The notes beneath the pieces were generated by a model. That model was not told where the DNA came from. It saw nothing but the letters and a program-made list of their open reading frames with translations, and made no database searches. The position numbers were made by a program, and so were the translations under genes. This document shows positions 51,667 to 63,939 of a stretch of 64,000 nt of DNA, piece after piece. Numbering within the stretch: position 1 is the stretch's first letter; each line of letters starts with the position of its first letter. The stretch is from Chitinophaga agrisoli (GTDB lineage Bacteria > Bacteroidota > Bacteroidia > Chitinophagales > Chitinophagaceae), in NCBI RefSeq assembly GCF_008386695.1, contig NZ_VUOC01000004.1, forward strand, positions 2,606,327 to 2,670,326, in the 5' to 3' direction.

Positions 51667-54347
51667 GATCCCCTGAACAACCGCCCCGCTGGGCCCAATG
51701 GCTACTCGTCCGGCTGCATCCTCACAATACATTAGAGGAGGTAGCAGGCGATTTGCAGGAGCTATATACCTACTGGTATAACCGTTCGGGTAAAACCCAG
51801 GCCACACTGCGTTACCTGCTGAACGTAGTGTCTGTGCTACCGCCATTTGTGCGCAGCAGAAAAACGGATAAACAATATTATCAACAACCGGAGCCCCGGG
51901 CTACTGCTAACTTAACATCCATCATGATTCGGAATTATCTGAAGATCGCGTTTCGGAACCTGAAACGGCAAAAAGTTTCAACCAGCATTAATATAGCTGG
52001 TTTAGCCATTGGATTGGCTACCTGCATACTGATCATGCTTTATGTGCAGGATGAGTTATCCTACGATCGCTATAACGAGAAAGCAGACCGGATCTTCCGG
52101 GTCGGGCTCAGCCTGCGGTTGAATGGCGAGGATGTGGGCGGGCCCATATTAGGCCCCAATGCTGCCCGGGACTTACAACAGGAATTTCCGGAAGTGTTAA
52201 AAACAACGCGTATCACCAGGGAAACCGAGTTTGTTAGCTATGGAACAAGCTCATTTAAAGAGGATAAACTGCTGCGCGCCGATTCAGGTTTTTTTGATGT
52301 GTTCACCATTCCCTTCCTGAAAGGGGATCCCAAGCGGGCGCTCAACGAGCCCAACACATTGGTGCTAACCCGGGAAACTGCCCTAAAATACTTTGGGAAC
52401 CAGGACCCGGTAGGGAAAGCTTTATTATTTGGCAGTGAAAAAACGCCATACCGGGTTACCGGCGTGGTGGGGGATGTACCGGCAAACTCCCATTTCCAGT
52501 TCGATATACTGGCTTCATTACCCGGTTATGATCAGCAACACACCGGATGGATCTATAATATCAACTTTTACACCTATGTGGTGCTGCCTGCAAAATACAA
52601 TTACAAGCAGTTGGAGACTAAAATTTCCCGGCTCGCTGAAAACCGGATTGGGAGTGAATTAGAGCAATTTCTAAAAATCAACGCGAAACAGTTTCGTGAA
52701 AAAGGGGATGATTTCGGGGTGTTTCTCCAGCCACTCACTGATATTCATTTGAGGTCCCCGTTCGGCGGTACTGAGTTAACCCCAGGGGGGAATATACTGT
52801 ACGTATACGTACTACTAGCCATCGCTGCCTTTATGCTGCTGATAGCCTGTGTGAACTTTATAAACCTGTCAACCGCCACGGCAACCCGGCGCTCACGTGA
52901 GGTAGGGGTACGTAAAGTGCTTGGTTCGGTAAAAGGGCAATTGCAGCAACAGTTCCTGATAGAATCAGTGCTGCTGGCGATGGCCGCCCTGATCATCGGA
53001 TTGCTGATCGTTGGCCTCGCTTTGCCCTTCTTTAATCAGCTGACAGGTAAAAACCTTACGTTCCGTTTATTGACCAACGGGTCTGTAGCCGCTGGGTTAG
53101 TGATAGGTACTGTGTTAGTAGGGTTGCTGGCGGGCAGTTACCCGGCATTTTACCTGTCTTCGTTTAAGCCTGTTCTGGTGTTGAAGGGGCGGATGACCAC
53201 TGCGCGTGGAAGGTTCAACCTGCGAAGCGGTCTGGTAGTGTTTCAATTTTTTATCACCATTTCGATGATCATTGCCACCGTTACCGCAGACCGGCAACTA
53301 CGCTACATGAAAACACAGAAAGTTGGCTTTGATCGTGAACAGGTGCTGGTTATTCAGAATACAAATATGCTTCGCAATAACGAAGCCGTATTTCGCGATA
53401 AGATCATTCAATCTCCGCAAGTCACCATGGGCAGTATTTCCGGTCAGGTACCCGTTGGAAATACTGCTATCGATAACACCACCGTAATGTCCCGGGAACA
53501 ACCTGATAAAGGCGTAATGAGCCGGTTTTATAAAGTTGATGATGCCTATATCCCTACGTTAGGGATACGCATGGTGCAGGGACGTAATTTCTCAAAAAGC
53601 TTCCCTACCGATTCCTCCGCTGTTATTCTGAACGAAACCGCCGTGCGGGCGTTAGGCTGGCAACAGCATCCTATTGGTAAAGAGCTGATCGGCCATATAG
53701 ATGATAACGGCGTAAAAACATATTACCGGGTCATTGGCGTTGTAAGCGACTTTCATTTCGAATCCCTGCGGCAAAAGATTGGGCCGCTGGTCATGTTTTT
53801 GGGTGAAAACTCCGGCAACATCCTGGTCAAAACCAGTACTGCTAAACTGCCGCAGTTACTGGCTTCACTAAAGCAGCAGTGGGAAACATTTTCTCCTGCA
53901 GCCCCATTTTCCTATTCGTTTTTAGATGACCGGTTTGAGCAGGTTTATCTCAGTGAGCAAAAAATAGAGCAGGTATTAACCCTCTTCTCCAGCCTGACCA
54001 TCTTCATTGCCTGTTTAGGATTATTCGGATTGGCTACCTACACTGCCGAACAGCGTACAAAAGAGATCGGCATCCGGAAAGCGCTGGGCGCATCCATCGC
54101 CAGTGTGGTGGCCCTGCTGTCTAAAGACTTCTTAAAACTAATCCTGATAGCGCTTGTGCTGGCCTCCCCTATTGCCGGGTGGGGTATGCATCAGTGGCTG
54201 AATGGATTTGCCTATAAGGTTACGATCAACTGGTGGACCTTTGCACTGGCAGGATTGCTGGCGGTCGGGATTGCCCTGCTGACAGTGAGTTTTCAGAGTA
54301 TCAAAGCTGCGCTGACGGATCCTATAAAAAGCTTACGTAGCGAATAG
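51663..54347 (+). CDS. MacB/FtsX-type ABC transporter permease with prefix domain
   Basis: 894 aa. Residues 1-75 are the permease prefix domain found in PadR-linked permeases (MRSPEQPPRWAQWLLVRL...EEVAGDLQELY). After that comes MIRNYLKIAFRNLKRQKVSTSINIAGLAIGLA, a MacB periplasmic core, and two FtsX blocks, each with four membrane helices in total arrangement 1+3 (about residues 405-500 and 770-890). No ATPase gene is adjacent. Such permeases export peptides or act in envelope signalling. Start at ATGA overlap. Confidence 0.88.
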   Translation: MRSPEQPPRWAQWLLVRLHPHNTLEEVAGDLQELYTYWYNRSGKTQATLRYLLNVVSVLPPFVRSRKTDKQYYQQPEPRATANLTSIMIRNYLKIAFRNLKRQKVSTSINIAGLAIGLATCILIMLYVQDELSYDRYNEKADRIFRVGLSLRLNGEDVGGPILGPNAARDLQQEFPEVLKTTRITRETEFVSYGTSSFKEDKLLRADSGFFDVFTIPFLKGDPKRALNEPNTLVLTRETALKYFGNQDPVGKALLFGSEKTPYRVTGVVGDVPANSHFQFDILASLPGYDQQHTGWIYNINFYTYVVLPAKYNYKQLETKISRLAENRIGSELEQFLKINAKQFREKGDDFGVFLQPLTDIHLRSPFGGTELTPGGNILYVYVLLAIAAFMLLIACVNFINLSTATATRRSREVGVRKVLGSVKGQLQQQFLIESVLLAMAALIIGLLIVGLALPFFNQLTGKNLTFRLLTNGSVAAGLVIGTVLVGLLAGSYPAFYLSSFKPVLVLKGRMTTARGRFNLRSGLVVFQFFITISMIIATVTADRQLRYMKTQKVGFDREQVLVIQNTNMLRNNEAVFRDKIIQSPQVTMGSISGQVPVGNTAIDNTTVMSREQPDKGVMSRFYKVDDAYIPTLGIRMVQGRNFSKSFPTDSSAVILNETAVRALGWQQHPIGKELIGHIDDNGVKTYYRVIGVVSDFHFESLRQKIGPLVMFLGENSGNILVKTSTAKLPQLLASLKQQWETFSPAAPFSYSFLDDRFEQVYLSEQKIEQVLTLFSSLTIFIACLGLFGLATYTAEQRTKEIGIRKALGASIASVVALLSKDFLKLILIALVLASPIAGWGMHQWLNGFAYKVTINWWTFALAGLLAVGIALLTVSFQSIKAALTDPIKSLRSE

Positions 54348-54381
54348 CACAAAATACTGAGCGCGGCATTGTCTGCCGGCA

Positions 54382-55656
54382 TTAGGCTGCTGCAGCTTTA
54401 GCTGCGCTCAGATATTTCCTCCGGAAATAAACCATAGCAACAATGGTACTGATAATCCCGGTTATTCCGGTAAACAGCACCAGTTGCGCATAGAATTGCA
54501 ACCAGTTGGCCTCCACCCGGAATACCGTCTTTACCAGCATCACCCCCACACTGCCCAGGTAACCAAAAGAATCCGCGATATAGATAAGAAAGCCCACGTT
54601 TCCCGCAAACCGGAACGCGGCAATAAAACGATCAAACAAAATACTGTTAAACGGAATGTATACCATGTATAAGCCCAACCCTACCAGCAACATCCAGTAA
54701 TACATGACCATGCGCTCTTCCATAAAAAGCCAGGTGGATAAAAGCGCAATAATAAAACCCATCAGCATAATAAACTGCGCCAGCATAAACGCTTTGAAAT
54801 TATTCCGCAGCCAGATCATCACCGCAATCAACGCCAGTATGATCAGGGAAATAGTGGTCTCTGTTTTTGCAAAAACGCCCGGCACAAATACAGCGCCGGA
54901 TTCCCGCCACATATCTGCCATAAAATTATCCCGTATCTCCCTTAAGATCGTTACCAGTATATAAATGACCACCAAAGCGCTGATCCCCGGCAGGAAGCCC
55001 CGGAGCAATGCTTTCCGCTCCGCCGGCAACATGGGTTTGCGATCCATCCTTTGTACCCTATCCTGCTCATCCGGTGGTGGTATCTTTTCCAACAGGTATA
55101 CAAACAGGAACAACGCCGGCATAAAAATACAGCCCACGGTAAAAGGCATCCAGTATTCGGAGATCCCGAAATCCGTCATTACCCATTGCGCGGTGGTTTT
55201 GGCCAGCCCGGATGCGAATATGAAACTAACGGCCAGGGCCGCACTGATCAGGTCTGTGGTCCTCCTCCCCTCTACATAGGAAAATACCACACCCCACAGA
55301 AGTCCCAGCGGGAAGCCATTCAGGAACAAACACCAGAAATTATAAGGAGCGGACAGCAGCGCAAATAATAACCAGGCCAGCCAGGAAACCCCTACTAATC
55401 CGAGGATCAACAGATGCCTCCTGTTCCGTTTCAGCTCAGATATAAACCGGATGCCATAGAACTTACTGGCCATATAACCCAGTACTTGCGTGATCACCAG
55501 CACCGTCTTAAAATCCATACCAAACAAAGTATGCCCTTCATAAGACGCTACATTAAATGCTTTTCGGAAGGCAAAAATGGCCGTATACGCACAAAAGCTG
55601 GTAACAGCAGCCAGGATCGCGATCCAGATCTGGCGTTTGGTGAATGGAGTAGCTGA
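54382..55656 (-). CDS. DUF5690 family membrane protein (MFS-like)
   Basis: 424 aa from MSATPFTKRQIW, with about 12 hydrophobic helices. The family appears in Bacteroidetes and resembles MFS transporters (SFCAYTAIFAFRKAFNVASYEG is the characteristic first segment). Substrate unknown. The ATG at 55656 is preferred to 55689. Confidence 0.82.
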   Translation of the reverse strand, partial: SATPFTKRQIWIAILAAVTSFCAYTAIFAFRKAFNVASYEGHTLFGMDFKTVLVITQVLGYMASKFYGIRFISELKRNRRHLLILGLVGVSWLAWLLFALLSAPYNFWCLFLNGFPLGLLWGVVFSYVEGRRTTDLISAALAVSFIFASGLAKTTAQWVMTDFGISEYWMPFTVGCIFMPALFLFVYLLEKIPPPDEQDRVQRMDRKPMLPAERKALLRGFLPGISALVVIYILVTILREIRDNFMADMWRESGAVFVPGVFAKTETTISLIILALIAVMIWLRNNFKAFMLAQFIMLMGFIIALLSTWLFMEERMVMYYWMLLVGLGLYMVYIPFNSILFDRFIAAFRFAGNVGFLIYIADSFGYLGSVGVMLVKTVFRVEANWLQFYAQLVLFTGITGIISTIVAMVYFRRKYLSAAKAAAA

Positions 55657-56098
55657 CATATGTATAGGAAGATACATGCTAAAATCCATAATAAGAAAAA
55701 GCCCTGCCAGGTATCTGGGGTTAAAAAAACAACTATTGACGCAATAACAACTTTTTTCTACCTTTAGCCCCGCATCCCCATTCTATGTGAATCCAGTTCA
55801 GACCCGTAGTAACCTTTTTATCGTTAACAATTCCATTTGGCAGTAGCTGGTGAGCAGCTCATATGATTGGGATATCATCTATTTATTGGCTATTCAAAAA
55901 ATAAGACTTTTCCTATGGATAATTTTTACTTGTCCCGGGTACCGGTTGCACTACAACATTTATACTATTACAATATCCATACTGAATAAATACGCCTTCT
56001 CGTACCTATATGCGTATGTGAATGTTCTATGCGGGAAACGCCTAACTGGCCCATGCTAAGCCTGGCAGGACGCCCCTTTTACCCTAAGCTATTCCAAT
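55657..56098. other. 442-bp divergent promoter region
   Basis: Between the DUF5690 gene and the Calx-beta gene. AT-rich, with no convincing gene; several short ATG frames lack ribosome sites. Promoters for both genes are expected here. Confidence 0.4.
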
Positions 56099-59000
56099 AT
56101 GTCTTTAAAAGCAATTACCCTTTTACTGTTCGCTATGCTATCACTCTGCCAGCGAGCAGATGCACAGAGCGCGCCGGCAGACCGTGTGCTGAGTGTGACC
56201 AAAACAGCGGATGCCGCAGAGCCGTCTGCCGGCGGCAATTTCGTGATCAGCCTCCCTGCGGGCATTAACGCAACGGCAAATATCACGGTCAACTATTCTA
56301 TCACCGGAACCGCTATTAACGGATTAGATTATACGACCCCCAGCGGCATAGCAGTGATCCCCGTGGGCCAGCAGAGCGTATCCCTGCCCGTGACTGCAAC
56401 GGATGACCAGATCATTGAAGGCACGGAAACCGTGATCCTTACCGTTACCAGCGGCACTAACGGCAGCGCTCCATTTACGCCCAGCGCTACGAATGCCAGC
56501 GCCACCCTGGATCTTACAGACAATGACAATACCGCCACTAACCAGGTGGTGCGCGTCACTAAAACCGCTGATGCTTCAGAACCGGCTACCAATGGCGCTT
56601 TTAGCGTTAGCCTGCCGGCAGGGTATACATCCTCCAGTAGTATCCAGGTAACTTATACAATAGGCGCAGGTTCGGCTGCCGCGGGCACGGATTACAGGGC
56701 CATTACAGGCGCCATCGTTATCCCTGCGGGCCAGAATAGCGTATCAGTACCGGTAACAATAATAGATAATACAATAATAGAGTCCCCTGCCGAAACGGTG
56801 ATCCTTAATATCAGCGGCGGCAACGATACGCAATCCGCTTACACCGTGGCGCCTGGTGGGGGCTCCGCTACCGTCAATATTGGGGACAATGATTTTAACG
56901 GCGCCAGCAACCTGGTGCAGATCACAAAGATATCCGACTGTATAGAAGGCGGCACCAACGGGCAATACCGGATCGCCCTGAAACCCGGCGTTACGTCTTC
57001 GCAGGATATCACCATCAGTTTTACCATGAGCGGTACCGCTGCCAGTGGAACGGATTATAACCTGCTGGGAACATCCGGAGGCAATATTATAATACCTGCG
57101 GGAGCCAATGAAGTGATTATCGAGGCAGATGCGCCCAATGATGGTATAATAGAAGGCCCGAAATCCGTAGTGATGAATCTTGTGAGTGCCGCCTCTTCAA
57201 GCTATCCATTTACGATAAATCCCGCCCTCAATGGAGCCACCGTAAATATCGTGGACGCTAATGCGGTCAGCAGCACACCCGTACAGGTGCTCACCGGCAG
57301 CAATGCTGCTGAGCCATCCACCAATGCCAGCTTTACAGTGAAACTGGCAGGTGTGGCCACCTCTGCATGGCCGGTTACGGTGGCATACAGGCTGTCCGGC
57401 GACGCCATGCCAGGCCTGGATTATACGCTGCAAGGCTCCGTGGTGATCCCTGCAAACCAGAACAGCGTTAGTGTGCCGCTTAATGTAAACGATGACCAGA
57501 TCTTCGAGAAGGCAGAGACGATGACCATTGTGCTCCTTTCCGGCAGCGCTACAGACGGAGGCGGGAATGCCTTTATCTTTCCGCCCGATCCGGCTAACCT
57601 GCAGATCACAGTTAATATCGCCGATAACGACGCTACAGCCGCCAACCAGGTATTAAAAGTGGTGAAGACAACCGATGCGGCAGAGCAGAATCCAAACGGC
57701 ATCTTTACCGTGAGCCTGCCGCCCGGCTATACCTCCAGCGGCAATATGACCCTTAGTTACACGATGACCGGTACGGCCATACGCAATAGGGATTACAACA
57801 TCTTCGCCATTACCCTTCCTGTTTACTCCAATAGTATAGCCATTCCGTTGTCCGTAATAGATGATCAGATCATTGAACAAACAGAGACGGCTGTTCTTAA
57901 TCTTAACGGCGCAACAGATGGCAATGCCTTTACATATTCAGCAGATCCGGCCGCCAACCAGGCTTCGATGAATATTACGGACAATGATAACACGCCTGAG
58001 AACAGGATACTGCTGGTAACCAATTTCGCAGATGCGGCTGAGCCCTCCGTTAATGGCAGCTTCCATATCAATCTGCCGGCGGGCATTACGGCAGCGGAAG
58101 ATATTACGGTAAACTATACCGTAGGCGGCACAGCCACTACCGGTACAGACTATGCCGCTCTTACCGGCTCCGCGGTGATCCCTGCTGGTCAAAACGGCGT
58201 GGCTGTTCCTGTTAACGTACAAGACGACCAGACACTGGAAGGCACAGAAACAGTATCACTAACCGTTACAGGCGGCGCCAGCGCCAACTTTAACTTTACG
58301 CCTGCTACCGGCAGAGCCACTGCTACTGTGAACCTGGCAGATGACGAAAATACGCCGGCCAACCTCACACTAGCCATCGCCCAAACAGCAGATGCTACAG
58401 AAGGAGGAGCCAATGGGGCCTTTAGCATCAGCCTGCCCCCGAACATACTCGCCGGCGAAGCGATAAACGTACAGTATACGATCACCGGTACCGCCCAGAA
58501 CGGCGTTGATTACACGGTGTTAAACGGTACTGTTACACTGCCAGCCGGACAAAACAGCGTATCACTACCCGTAACGGCTATTGACGACCAGTTTATAGAA
58601 GGCACAGAAGCGGTGATCGCCACCCTGAACGGCGGCACAAATCCCGCTTTGGATTTTACCGGTAATGGTAACGCCACCGTGAATATTGCAGACAATGATG
58701 ACACGCCGGCCAACCTTACGCTGAATGTTTCCGATACCGCAGACGCCGTGGAAGGAGGCGATATTGGCGGGTTCAGTGTCTCCCTGCCTGCAGGCATCAC
58801 CGTAACGGAGCCTGTCACCGTTAATTACACCGTTTCCGGTACAGCCACCGCCGGTACAGATTATATCACGCTTACAGGTACGGTAGTGATCCCGGCCGGT
58901 CAGAATAGCGCCGCCGTTCCCGTAACAACAGTGGATGACCAGGTCATTGAACCTGGTGAAACGGTGATCCTGACGCTAAACGGCGGCAGCTCCGCTAACC

Positions 59001-62000
59001 ATACCTTTACCGGTACAGGGTCCGCTACTGTATCTATCGCGGACAATGATAATATCGCTGCCAACCGGGTACTCAGCGTAGTAAAAGAAACCGACGTGGC
59101 AGAAACGGCTACCAATGGTACTTTCCGTGTTAGCCTGCCCGCTGGCATAACCGCGGCCGAGGACATTAACGTTACATACACCGTAGCCGGTACAGCCATC
59201 AGCGGCACAGACTATACCGCCCTCTCCGGCGCCGTACAGATCCCCGCCGGTCTGAACAGCGCGGTAGTAACTGTACCCGTGATCGATGATCAGATAATTG
59301 AAACTACGGAAAGCGTAATCATCACGCTTTCCGGCGGCGCCAGCGCCAGCTTTAACTTTACGGCCAGTGCTACCAATGGCGCCACTACGGTGGATGTGCT
59401 TGATAACGATAACGATCCTCTCAACCTCGTCGTAAGCGCGATCAGCCTTTCTAACGGCGCTGAACCGGCTACCAATGGCAGCTTTTCACTTACCCTGCCC
59501 ACAGGTTTCACCACTTCGGAGGATGTGACCGTTAACTACACCGTAAGCGGTACAGCCACAGCCGGAACAGATTATACGGCCCTGAACGGCACAGCTGTAA
59601 TACCTGCCGGACAAACAAGCATGCAGCTACCGGTAACGGTTATTGACGACCAGCTAATTGAAAAAACAGAAAATGTGGTGCTGACGGTCACAGCTGCTGC
59701 TTCTACCAACTTTACGTTCGCACCGCATATTACAAAGTATAAAGACAGCTTAGATATAGTAGATGATGAAAGCCATACGCCGGCTAGCCTGGCATTGAGC
59801 GTAAATAATGCAGCCGATGCCGCGGAACCGGGTATCAATAGCAGCTTTAATATCAGCCTGGCTCCCGGAATAACCTCCACCGAAGACGTTACAGTGAACT
59901 ATGCGATCAGCGGTACGGCAGTTAATGGTACAGACTATAACGTATCCGGTGTAAGCGTGGTAATACCGGCGGGACAAACCTCCGCAACCGTACCAGTCAC
60001 AGTGATCAATGACCAGATCATTGAAGGCAGCGAAACAGTGGTCCTCACGCTCAATGGCGGAACCAGCCCAAGCTTCATCTTCAACGGTACGGGTAACGCT
60101 ACCGTAAACATCGCAGATGATGATGATAACGCGGCCAACCGTACCCTTGCAGTAACGAAGACCGCCGATGCCGCAGAACCAGCTGCCAATGGCAATTTCG
60201 ATATCAGTCTTCCGGCGGGTATCACCGCGTCTGAAGATATCACAGTCAATTATACAGTTAACGGTACCGCTACTGCCGGTACTGACTACACAGCGTTTAG
60301 CGGTACTGCAATGATAACTGCCGGTCAGCATAGCGTAAGTATACCCTTGGCAGTAACAGACGACAATATTATAGAACCGCTTGAAACCGTAACGCTAACC
60401 CTTACCGGAGGCACAAGCGCCAGCTTTACCTTCACAGGCACAGGCAACGCAACTGCCAATATCGCTGACAATGAAATCAACCTGGCATTAAGTGTTACCA
60501 AAGGCACAGATGCAGCAGAACCGGCTACAAACGGCAGCTTCAATATCAGCCTGCCGGCAGGTATCACCTCATCAGAGAACATCACGGTGAACTATACTAT
60601 TTCCGGTACCGCCACCGCCGGCACGGATTACAGCACGCTTAGCGGATCAGTAGTGATCCCGGCAGGTCAGAACAGTGTAAATCTTCCGCTAACAGTCACA
60701 GACGACAACCTAATAGAAGGTAATGAAACGGTGATCCTTGCCATCAGCAGCGTTACTGCGCCCGGCTTAACCTTTACTACAGGGCCAAACAACACCGCCG
60801 CGCTCAATATCACAGACGACGACAATATCAACCTGGAACTGGCAGCGGGCGCAAACCAGCCCAATGCGGCTGAGCCATCCACTACCGGGGCATTCAGCAT
60901 TAGCCTGGCCAGTGCTAAGATCCCACAGGAGGATATCACCGTCACCTATACGGTAGCAGGTACTGCCACTGCCGGCACAGATTACAACACCCTTAGCGGC
61001 ACAGTTGTGATCCCCGCAGGTCAGAACACTGTAACAGTACCTGTAAACATCATCAACGACAACCTGATAGAACAGGCAGAGGCCGTAGTGCTCACCATTA
61101 CAGGCGGCACTTCTGCCAGCCTTACCTATCCCCCAGGCGTTAATAATACTGCCACGGTAAATATTGCAGATGATGATGATACCCCGGCTAACCGGGTGCT
61201 GAGCATTACGAATACAGCGGATGCGGCAGAGCCATCCACCAATGGATCATTCAAAATCAGCCTGCCTGCAGGCATTACCGCGTCGGAGAACATCACGGTA
61301 AATTATACGGTCAGCGGTACAGCAACAGCCGGCACTGACTACACAGCCCTTAGCGGTACCGCCGTGATCACCGCAGGTCAGAACAGCGTAAGCATACCAA
61401 TGGCAGTGATAGACGACAATGCGTTAGAAGGTATAGAAACAGTAACCCTCGGCCTCACGGGTGGCACAAGCGCCAGCTTTACCTTTACCGGCACAGGCAA
61501 CGCCACCGCCAATATCATTGATAACGAAACCAACCTGGTATTAAGCGCGGCGAAAGGCGCAGATGGAGCAGAACCGGCTACGAATGGCAGCTTCAATATC
61601 AACCTGCCTGCGGGCCTCACCTCATTTACAGACATCACCGTGAACTATGCCATTACCGGTACAGCCGGCGCTGGCACTGACTATACTGCACTAACCGGTT
61701 CCGCGGTGATCTCCGTTGGGCAGAACAGCGTAAACATACCGGTGCCTGTTAAAGATGACCAGTTGATAGAAGCCAGTGAAACAGTCATCCTCACGATCAC
61801 CGGCGCTGCTGCTCCTGGCCTCACCTTTACCACAGGCCCCAATAATGCAGCTACCCTCAACATCGCAGATGATGATAATACCGCCGCTAACCTGGTGTTG
61901 AATGTCACGAAAACGGCAGATGCGGCAGAGCCATCCACCAATGGCTCATTCACCATCAGCCTTCTTAACGGCAAACACACGGTAGACGCCATCGCCATCC

Positions 62001-62884
62001 AATATATGAGCGGCGGCTCCGCCACACCGGATGCCGATTACCAGGCCATTACAAGCGCCATCACCATCCCTGCGGGCGGTAGCAGCGTTACTGTTCCGGT
62101 AACCGTAACAGACGATGATGAGGTAGAGACGCCGGAAACAGTGGTGCTCACGCTTACCGGCGGCCGGTCTGCCAGCTATGCCTTCACGCCCGGCACTTCG
62201 AATGAGGCAACCGTTACTATCACCAGCGAGGATATACTCCGCGGCAATATCCTGATCACTAAAGAAGTGGTGCAACCGGCTGTAGGGCCTTACCGTTTAG
62301 GTCAGGACCTCACCTACCGCATCAGCATAAGGAATAAGGGCGCCACCGTAGTCCCCGGCATAAAAGCGCAAGACCAGCTGCCCGGACAACTGGACCAGCC
62401 TTCGCATACCTCCGCAGAAAGAGGCGAGATCACAGTTACGCCCAACAGCAGGCTGATAGAATGGAACGTTGGCGACCTGGCGCCGGGGGCCACCGTAGAA
62501 ATGACGCTCACCGCACGGCTGATCGGAAGCGGTGAAGTGATCAATACGGCATCTGCTTATGGCAATATCCCGGATGCTGATTCAACGGACAATATCGCTT
62601 CTTCCAATATAAATGTACAGGGGGACGACCTTTTCTTCCCGAACGGGATCTCGCCTAACGGAGACGGTAAGAACGAGAAATTCATTATCGGCGGCCTGGA
62701 AAAATACCCGGGTTCCGCCCTGTATATCTTCAACCGCTGGGGAGGCCAGGTGTACCAGTCCAAAGACTACCGCAATGACTGGACCGGCGCCGGTCTGAGC
62801 GAAGGTACCTACTACTATGTACTGGAAGTAAGGCATCCGGATGGTATTAAAAAATACAAAGGATGGGTTACCCTCGTACGTTAA
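56099..62884 (+). CDS. giant Calx-beta repeat protein with T9SS type B (CHU_C) sorting domain
   Basis: 2261 aa. Signal peptide residues 1-22 ([22 protein letters not shown]). Seventeen Calx-beta-like repeats of about 118 residues follow, each starting near [15 protein letters not shown], with a GTDYTAL segment in the middle and IADND at the end. After residue about 2055 come a DUF11-like domain ([10 protein letters not shown]...[18 protein letters not shown]) and a gliding-motility-associated C-terminal domain ([17 protein letters not shown]...[10 protein letters not shown]...YYYVLEV). The C-terminal domain targets proteins to the cell surface by type IX secretion. Probably a calcium-binding adhesin. 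A PorP/SprF gene follows. Confidence 0.93.
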   Translation: MSLKAITLLLFAMLSLCQRADAQSAPADRVLSVTKTADAAEPSAGGNFVISLPAGINATANITVNYSITGTAINGLDYTTPSGIAVIPVGQQSVSLPVTATDDQIIEGTETVILTVTSGTNGSAPFTPSATNASATLDLTDNDNTATNQVVRVTKTADASEPATNGAFSVSLPAGYTSSSSIQVTYTIGAGSAAAGTDYRAITGAIVIPAGQNSVSVPVTIIDNTIIESPAETVILNISGGNDTQSAYTVAPGGGSATVNIGDNDFNGASNLVQITKISDCIEGGTNGQYRIALKPGVTSSQDITISFTMSGTAASGTDYNLLGTSGGNIIIPAGANEVIIEADAPNDGIIEGPKSVVMNLVSAASSSYPFTINPALNGATVNIVDANAVSSTPVQVLTGSNAAEPSTNASFTVKLAGVATSAWPVTVAYRLSGDAMPGLDYTLQGSVVIPANQNSVSVPLNVNDDQIFEKAETMTIVLLSGSATDGGGNAFIFPPDPANLQITVNIADNDATAANQVLKVVKTTDAAEQNPNGIFTVSLPPGYTSSGNMTLSYTMTGTAIRNRDYNIFAITLPVYSNSIAIPLSVIDDQIIEQTETAVLNLNGATDGNAFTYSADPAANQASMNITDNDNTPENRILLVTNFADAAEPSVNGSFHINLPAGITAAEDITVNYTVGGTATTGTDYAALTGSAVIPAGQNGVAVPVNVQDDQTLEGTETVSLTVTGGASANFNFTPATGRATATVNLADDENTPANLTLAIAQTADATEGGANGAFSISLPPNILAGEAINVQYTITGTAQNGVDYTVLNGTVTLPAGQNSVSLPVTAIDDQFIEGTEAVIATLNGGTNPALDFTGNGNATVNIADNDDTPANLTLNVSDTADAVEGGDIGGFSVSLPAGITVTEPVTVNYTVSGTATAGTDYITLTGTVVIPAGQNSAAVPVTTVDDQVIEPGETVILTLNGGSSANHTFTGTGSATVSIADNDNIAANRVLSVVKETDVAETATNGTFRVSLPAGITAAEDINVTYTVAGTAISGTDYTALSGAVQIPAGLNSAVVTVPVIDDQIIETTESVIITLSGGASASFNFTASATNGATTVDVLDNDNDPLNLVVSAISLSNGAEPATNGSFSLTLPTGFTTSEDVTVNYTVSGTATAGTDYTALNGTAVIPAGQTSMQLPVTVIDDQLIEKTENVVLTVTAAASTNFTFAPHITKYKDSLDIVDDESHTPASLALSVNNAADAAEPGINSSFNISLAPGITSTEDVTVNYAISGTAVNGTDYNVSGVSVVIPAGQTSATVPVTVINDQIIEGSETVVLTLNGGTSPSFIFNGTGNATVNIADDDDNAANRTLAVTKTADAAEPAANGNFDISLPAGITASEDITVNYTVNGTATAGTDYTAFSGTAMITAGQHSVSIPLAVTDDNIIEPLETVTLTLTGGTSASFTFTGTGNATANIADNEINLALSVTKGTDAAEPATNGSFNISLPAGITSSENITVNYTISGTATAGTDYSTLSGSVVIPAGQNSVNLPLTVTDDNLIEGNETVILAISSVTAPGLTFTTGPNNTAALNITDDDNINLELAAGANQPNAAEPSTTGAFSISLASAKIPQEDITVTYTVAGTATAGTDYNTLSGTVVIPAGQNTVTVPVNIINDNLIEQAEAVVLTITGGTSASLTYPPGVNNTATVNIADDDDTPANRVLSITNTADAAEPSTNGSFKISLPAGITASENITVNYTVSGTATAGTDYTALSGTAVITAGQNSVSIPMAVIDDNALEGIETVTLGLTGGTSASFTFTGTGNATANIIDNETNLVLSAAKGADGAEPATNGSFNINLPAGLTSFTDITVNYAITGTAGAGTDYTALTGSAVISVGQNSVNIPVPVKDDQLIEASETVILTITGAAAPGLTFTTGPNNAATLNIADDDNTAANLVLNVTKTADAAEPSTNGSFTISLLNGKHTVDAIAIQYMSGGSATPDADYQAITSAITIPAGGSSVTVPVTVTDDDEVETPETVVLTLTGGRSASYAFTPGTSNEATVTITSEDILRGNILITKEVVQPAVGPYRLGQDLTYRISIRNKGATVVPGIKAQDQLPGQLDQPSHTSAERGEITVTPNSRLIEWNVGDLAPGATVEMTLTARLIGSGEVINTASAYGNIPDADSTDNIASSNINVQGDDLFFPNGISPNGDGKNEKFIIGGLEKYPGSALYIFNRWGGQVYQSKDYRNDWTGAGLSEGTYYYVLEVRHPDGIKKYKGWVTLVR

Positions 62885-62925
62885 TGGCAACAATATTATT
62901 ATCTGCTGATCAAAAAGTGTTAAAG

Positions 62926-63921
62926 ATGAAAACAGTACTCAAAGCAGGAATGATGTTCCTGCTGCTAAACATAGGGTTCCGCGCAACCGCGCAACAGAGC
63001 ATACAGTTCAGCCAGTACGTATTCAATGGTCTAAGCCTCAACCCCGCCTACGCAGGTTATAAGGAAGACCTCTATGTAAATGCGACATACCGCCATCAAT
63101 GGGCCAATTTCCCGGGCGCGCCCCGCACAGGGGCCATATCGGTAGATGGGGCTACCAATGAGAATAAAGTGGGCCTGGGCCTGCAGCTGATGTTTGACCG
63201 CCTTGGCCCGCAGGATGCGCTCTCCCTCTACGGTTCCTATGCATACCGCATACCCCTGGATCCGGAAGGAACCCGCCGCCTCTGTATTGGCATCAGCGGT
63301 GGAATTACCCAGTACTCCCTGGATGGCACTGCCCTGCAGCTAACAGATAATGATGATCCTGCGCTGCCGGCTGTCAAAAAAAGCGTGTGGACGCCAGACG
63401 CCCGTTTTGGCATCTACTATTACACGCCCAGATTCTATGCAGGCGCTTCCGTTACAGACCTTTTTGCCATGTACTCAGAAGCATCCCGTTACAACTGGAA
63501 AGGGAATAATTATGCAGCCATCCGTAAAACGCAGCATCTCTACGTTACTTCGGGCGCCATGTTCCCCCTGTCAGAAAACCTGCAGCTCAAACCTTCCATC
63601 CTGGTCAAAGAAGATTTTAAAGGGCCCACCAATGTAGACTTTAACGTGTTCCTACTGATCTGCGAAAAGCTATGGATAGGCGGCTCTTACCGTACAGACG
63701 TAAAACTGTGGAATAAGGATAACCTGCCCACAGACCTGCAGCAGCTGGACGCCGCCAGCGCAATGGTAGAGTTCTATGCTACAGAGAAATTACGTATCGG
63801 GTATTCTTATGACCTGAACGTAAATAAAATGGCGGGGTACCAGGGAGGATCACATGAGGTATCACTGGGCTTTCTCTTCCCCTCCAAAAGATCCATTGTA
63901 CAAAGTCCAAGATATTTTTAA
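62926..63921 (+). CDS. PorP/SprF family type IX secretion membrane protein
   Basis: 331 aa with signal peptide (MKTVLKAGMMFLLLNIGFRATAQ) and the family start QSIQFSQYVFNGLSLNPAYAG. A beta-barrel of about 14 strands ends SLGFLFP. These proteins are partnered with CHU_C-type surface proteins in gliding and T9SS. The frame from 62863 overlaps the adhesin; the ATG at 62926 begins the signal peptide. Confidence 0.92.
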   Translation: MKTVLKAGMMFLLLNIGFRATAQQSIQFSQYVFNGLSLNPAYAGYKEDLYVNATYRHQWANFPGAPRTGAISVDGATNENKVGLGLQLMFDRLGPQDALSLYGSYAYRIPLDPEGTRRLCIGISGGITQYSLDGTALQLTDNDDPALPAVKKSVWTPDARFGIYYYTPRFYAGASVTDLFAMYSEASRYNWKGNNYAAIRKTQHLYVTSGAMFPLSENLQLKPSILVKEDFKGPTNVDFNVFLLICEKLWIGGSYRTDVKLWNKDNLPTDLQQLDAASAMVEFYATEKLRIGYSYDLNVNKMAGYQGGSHEVSLGFLFPSKRSIVQSPRYF

Positions 63922-63939
63922 ATCCATTACCTATCCAGT

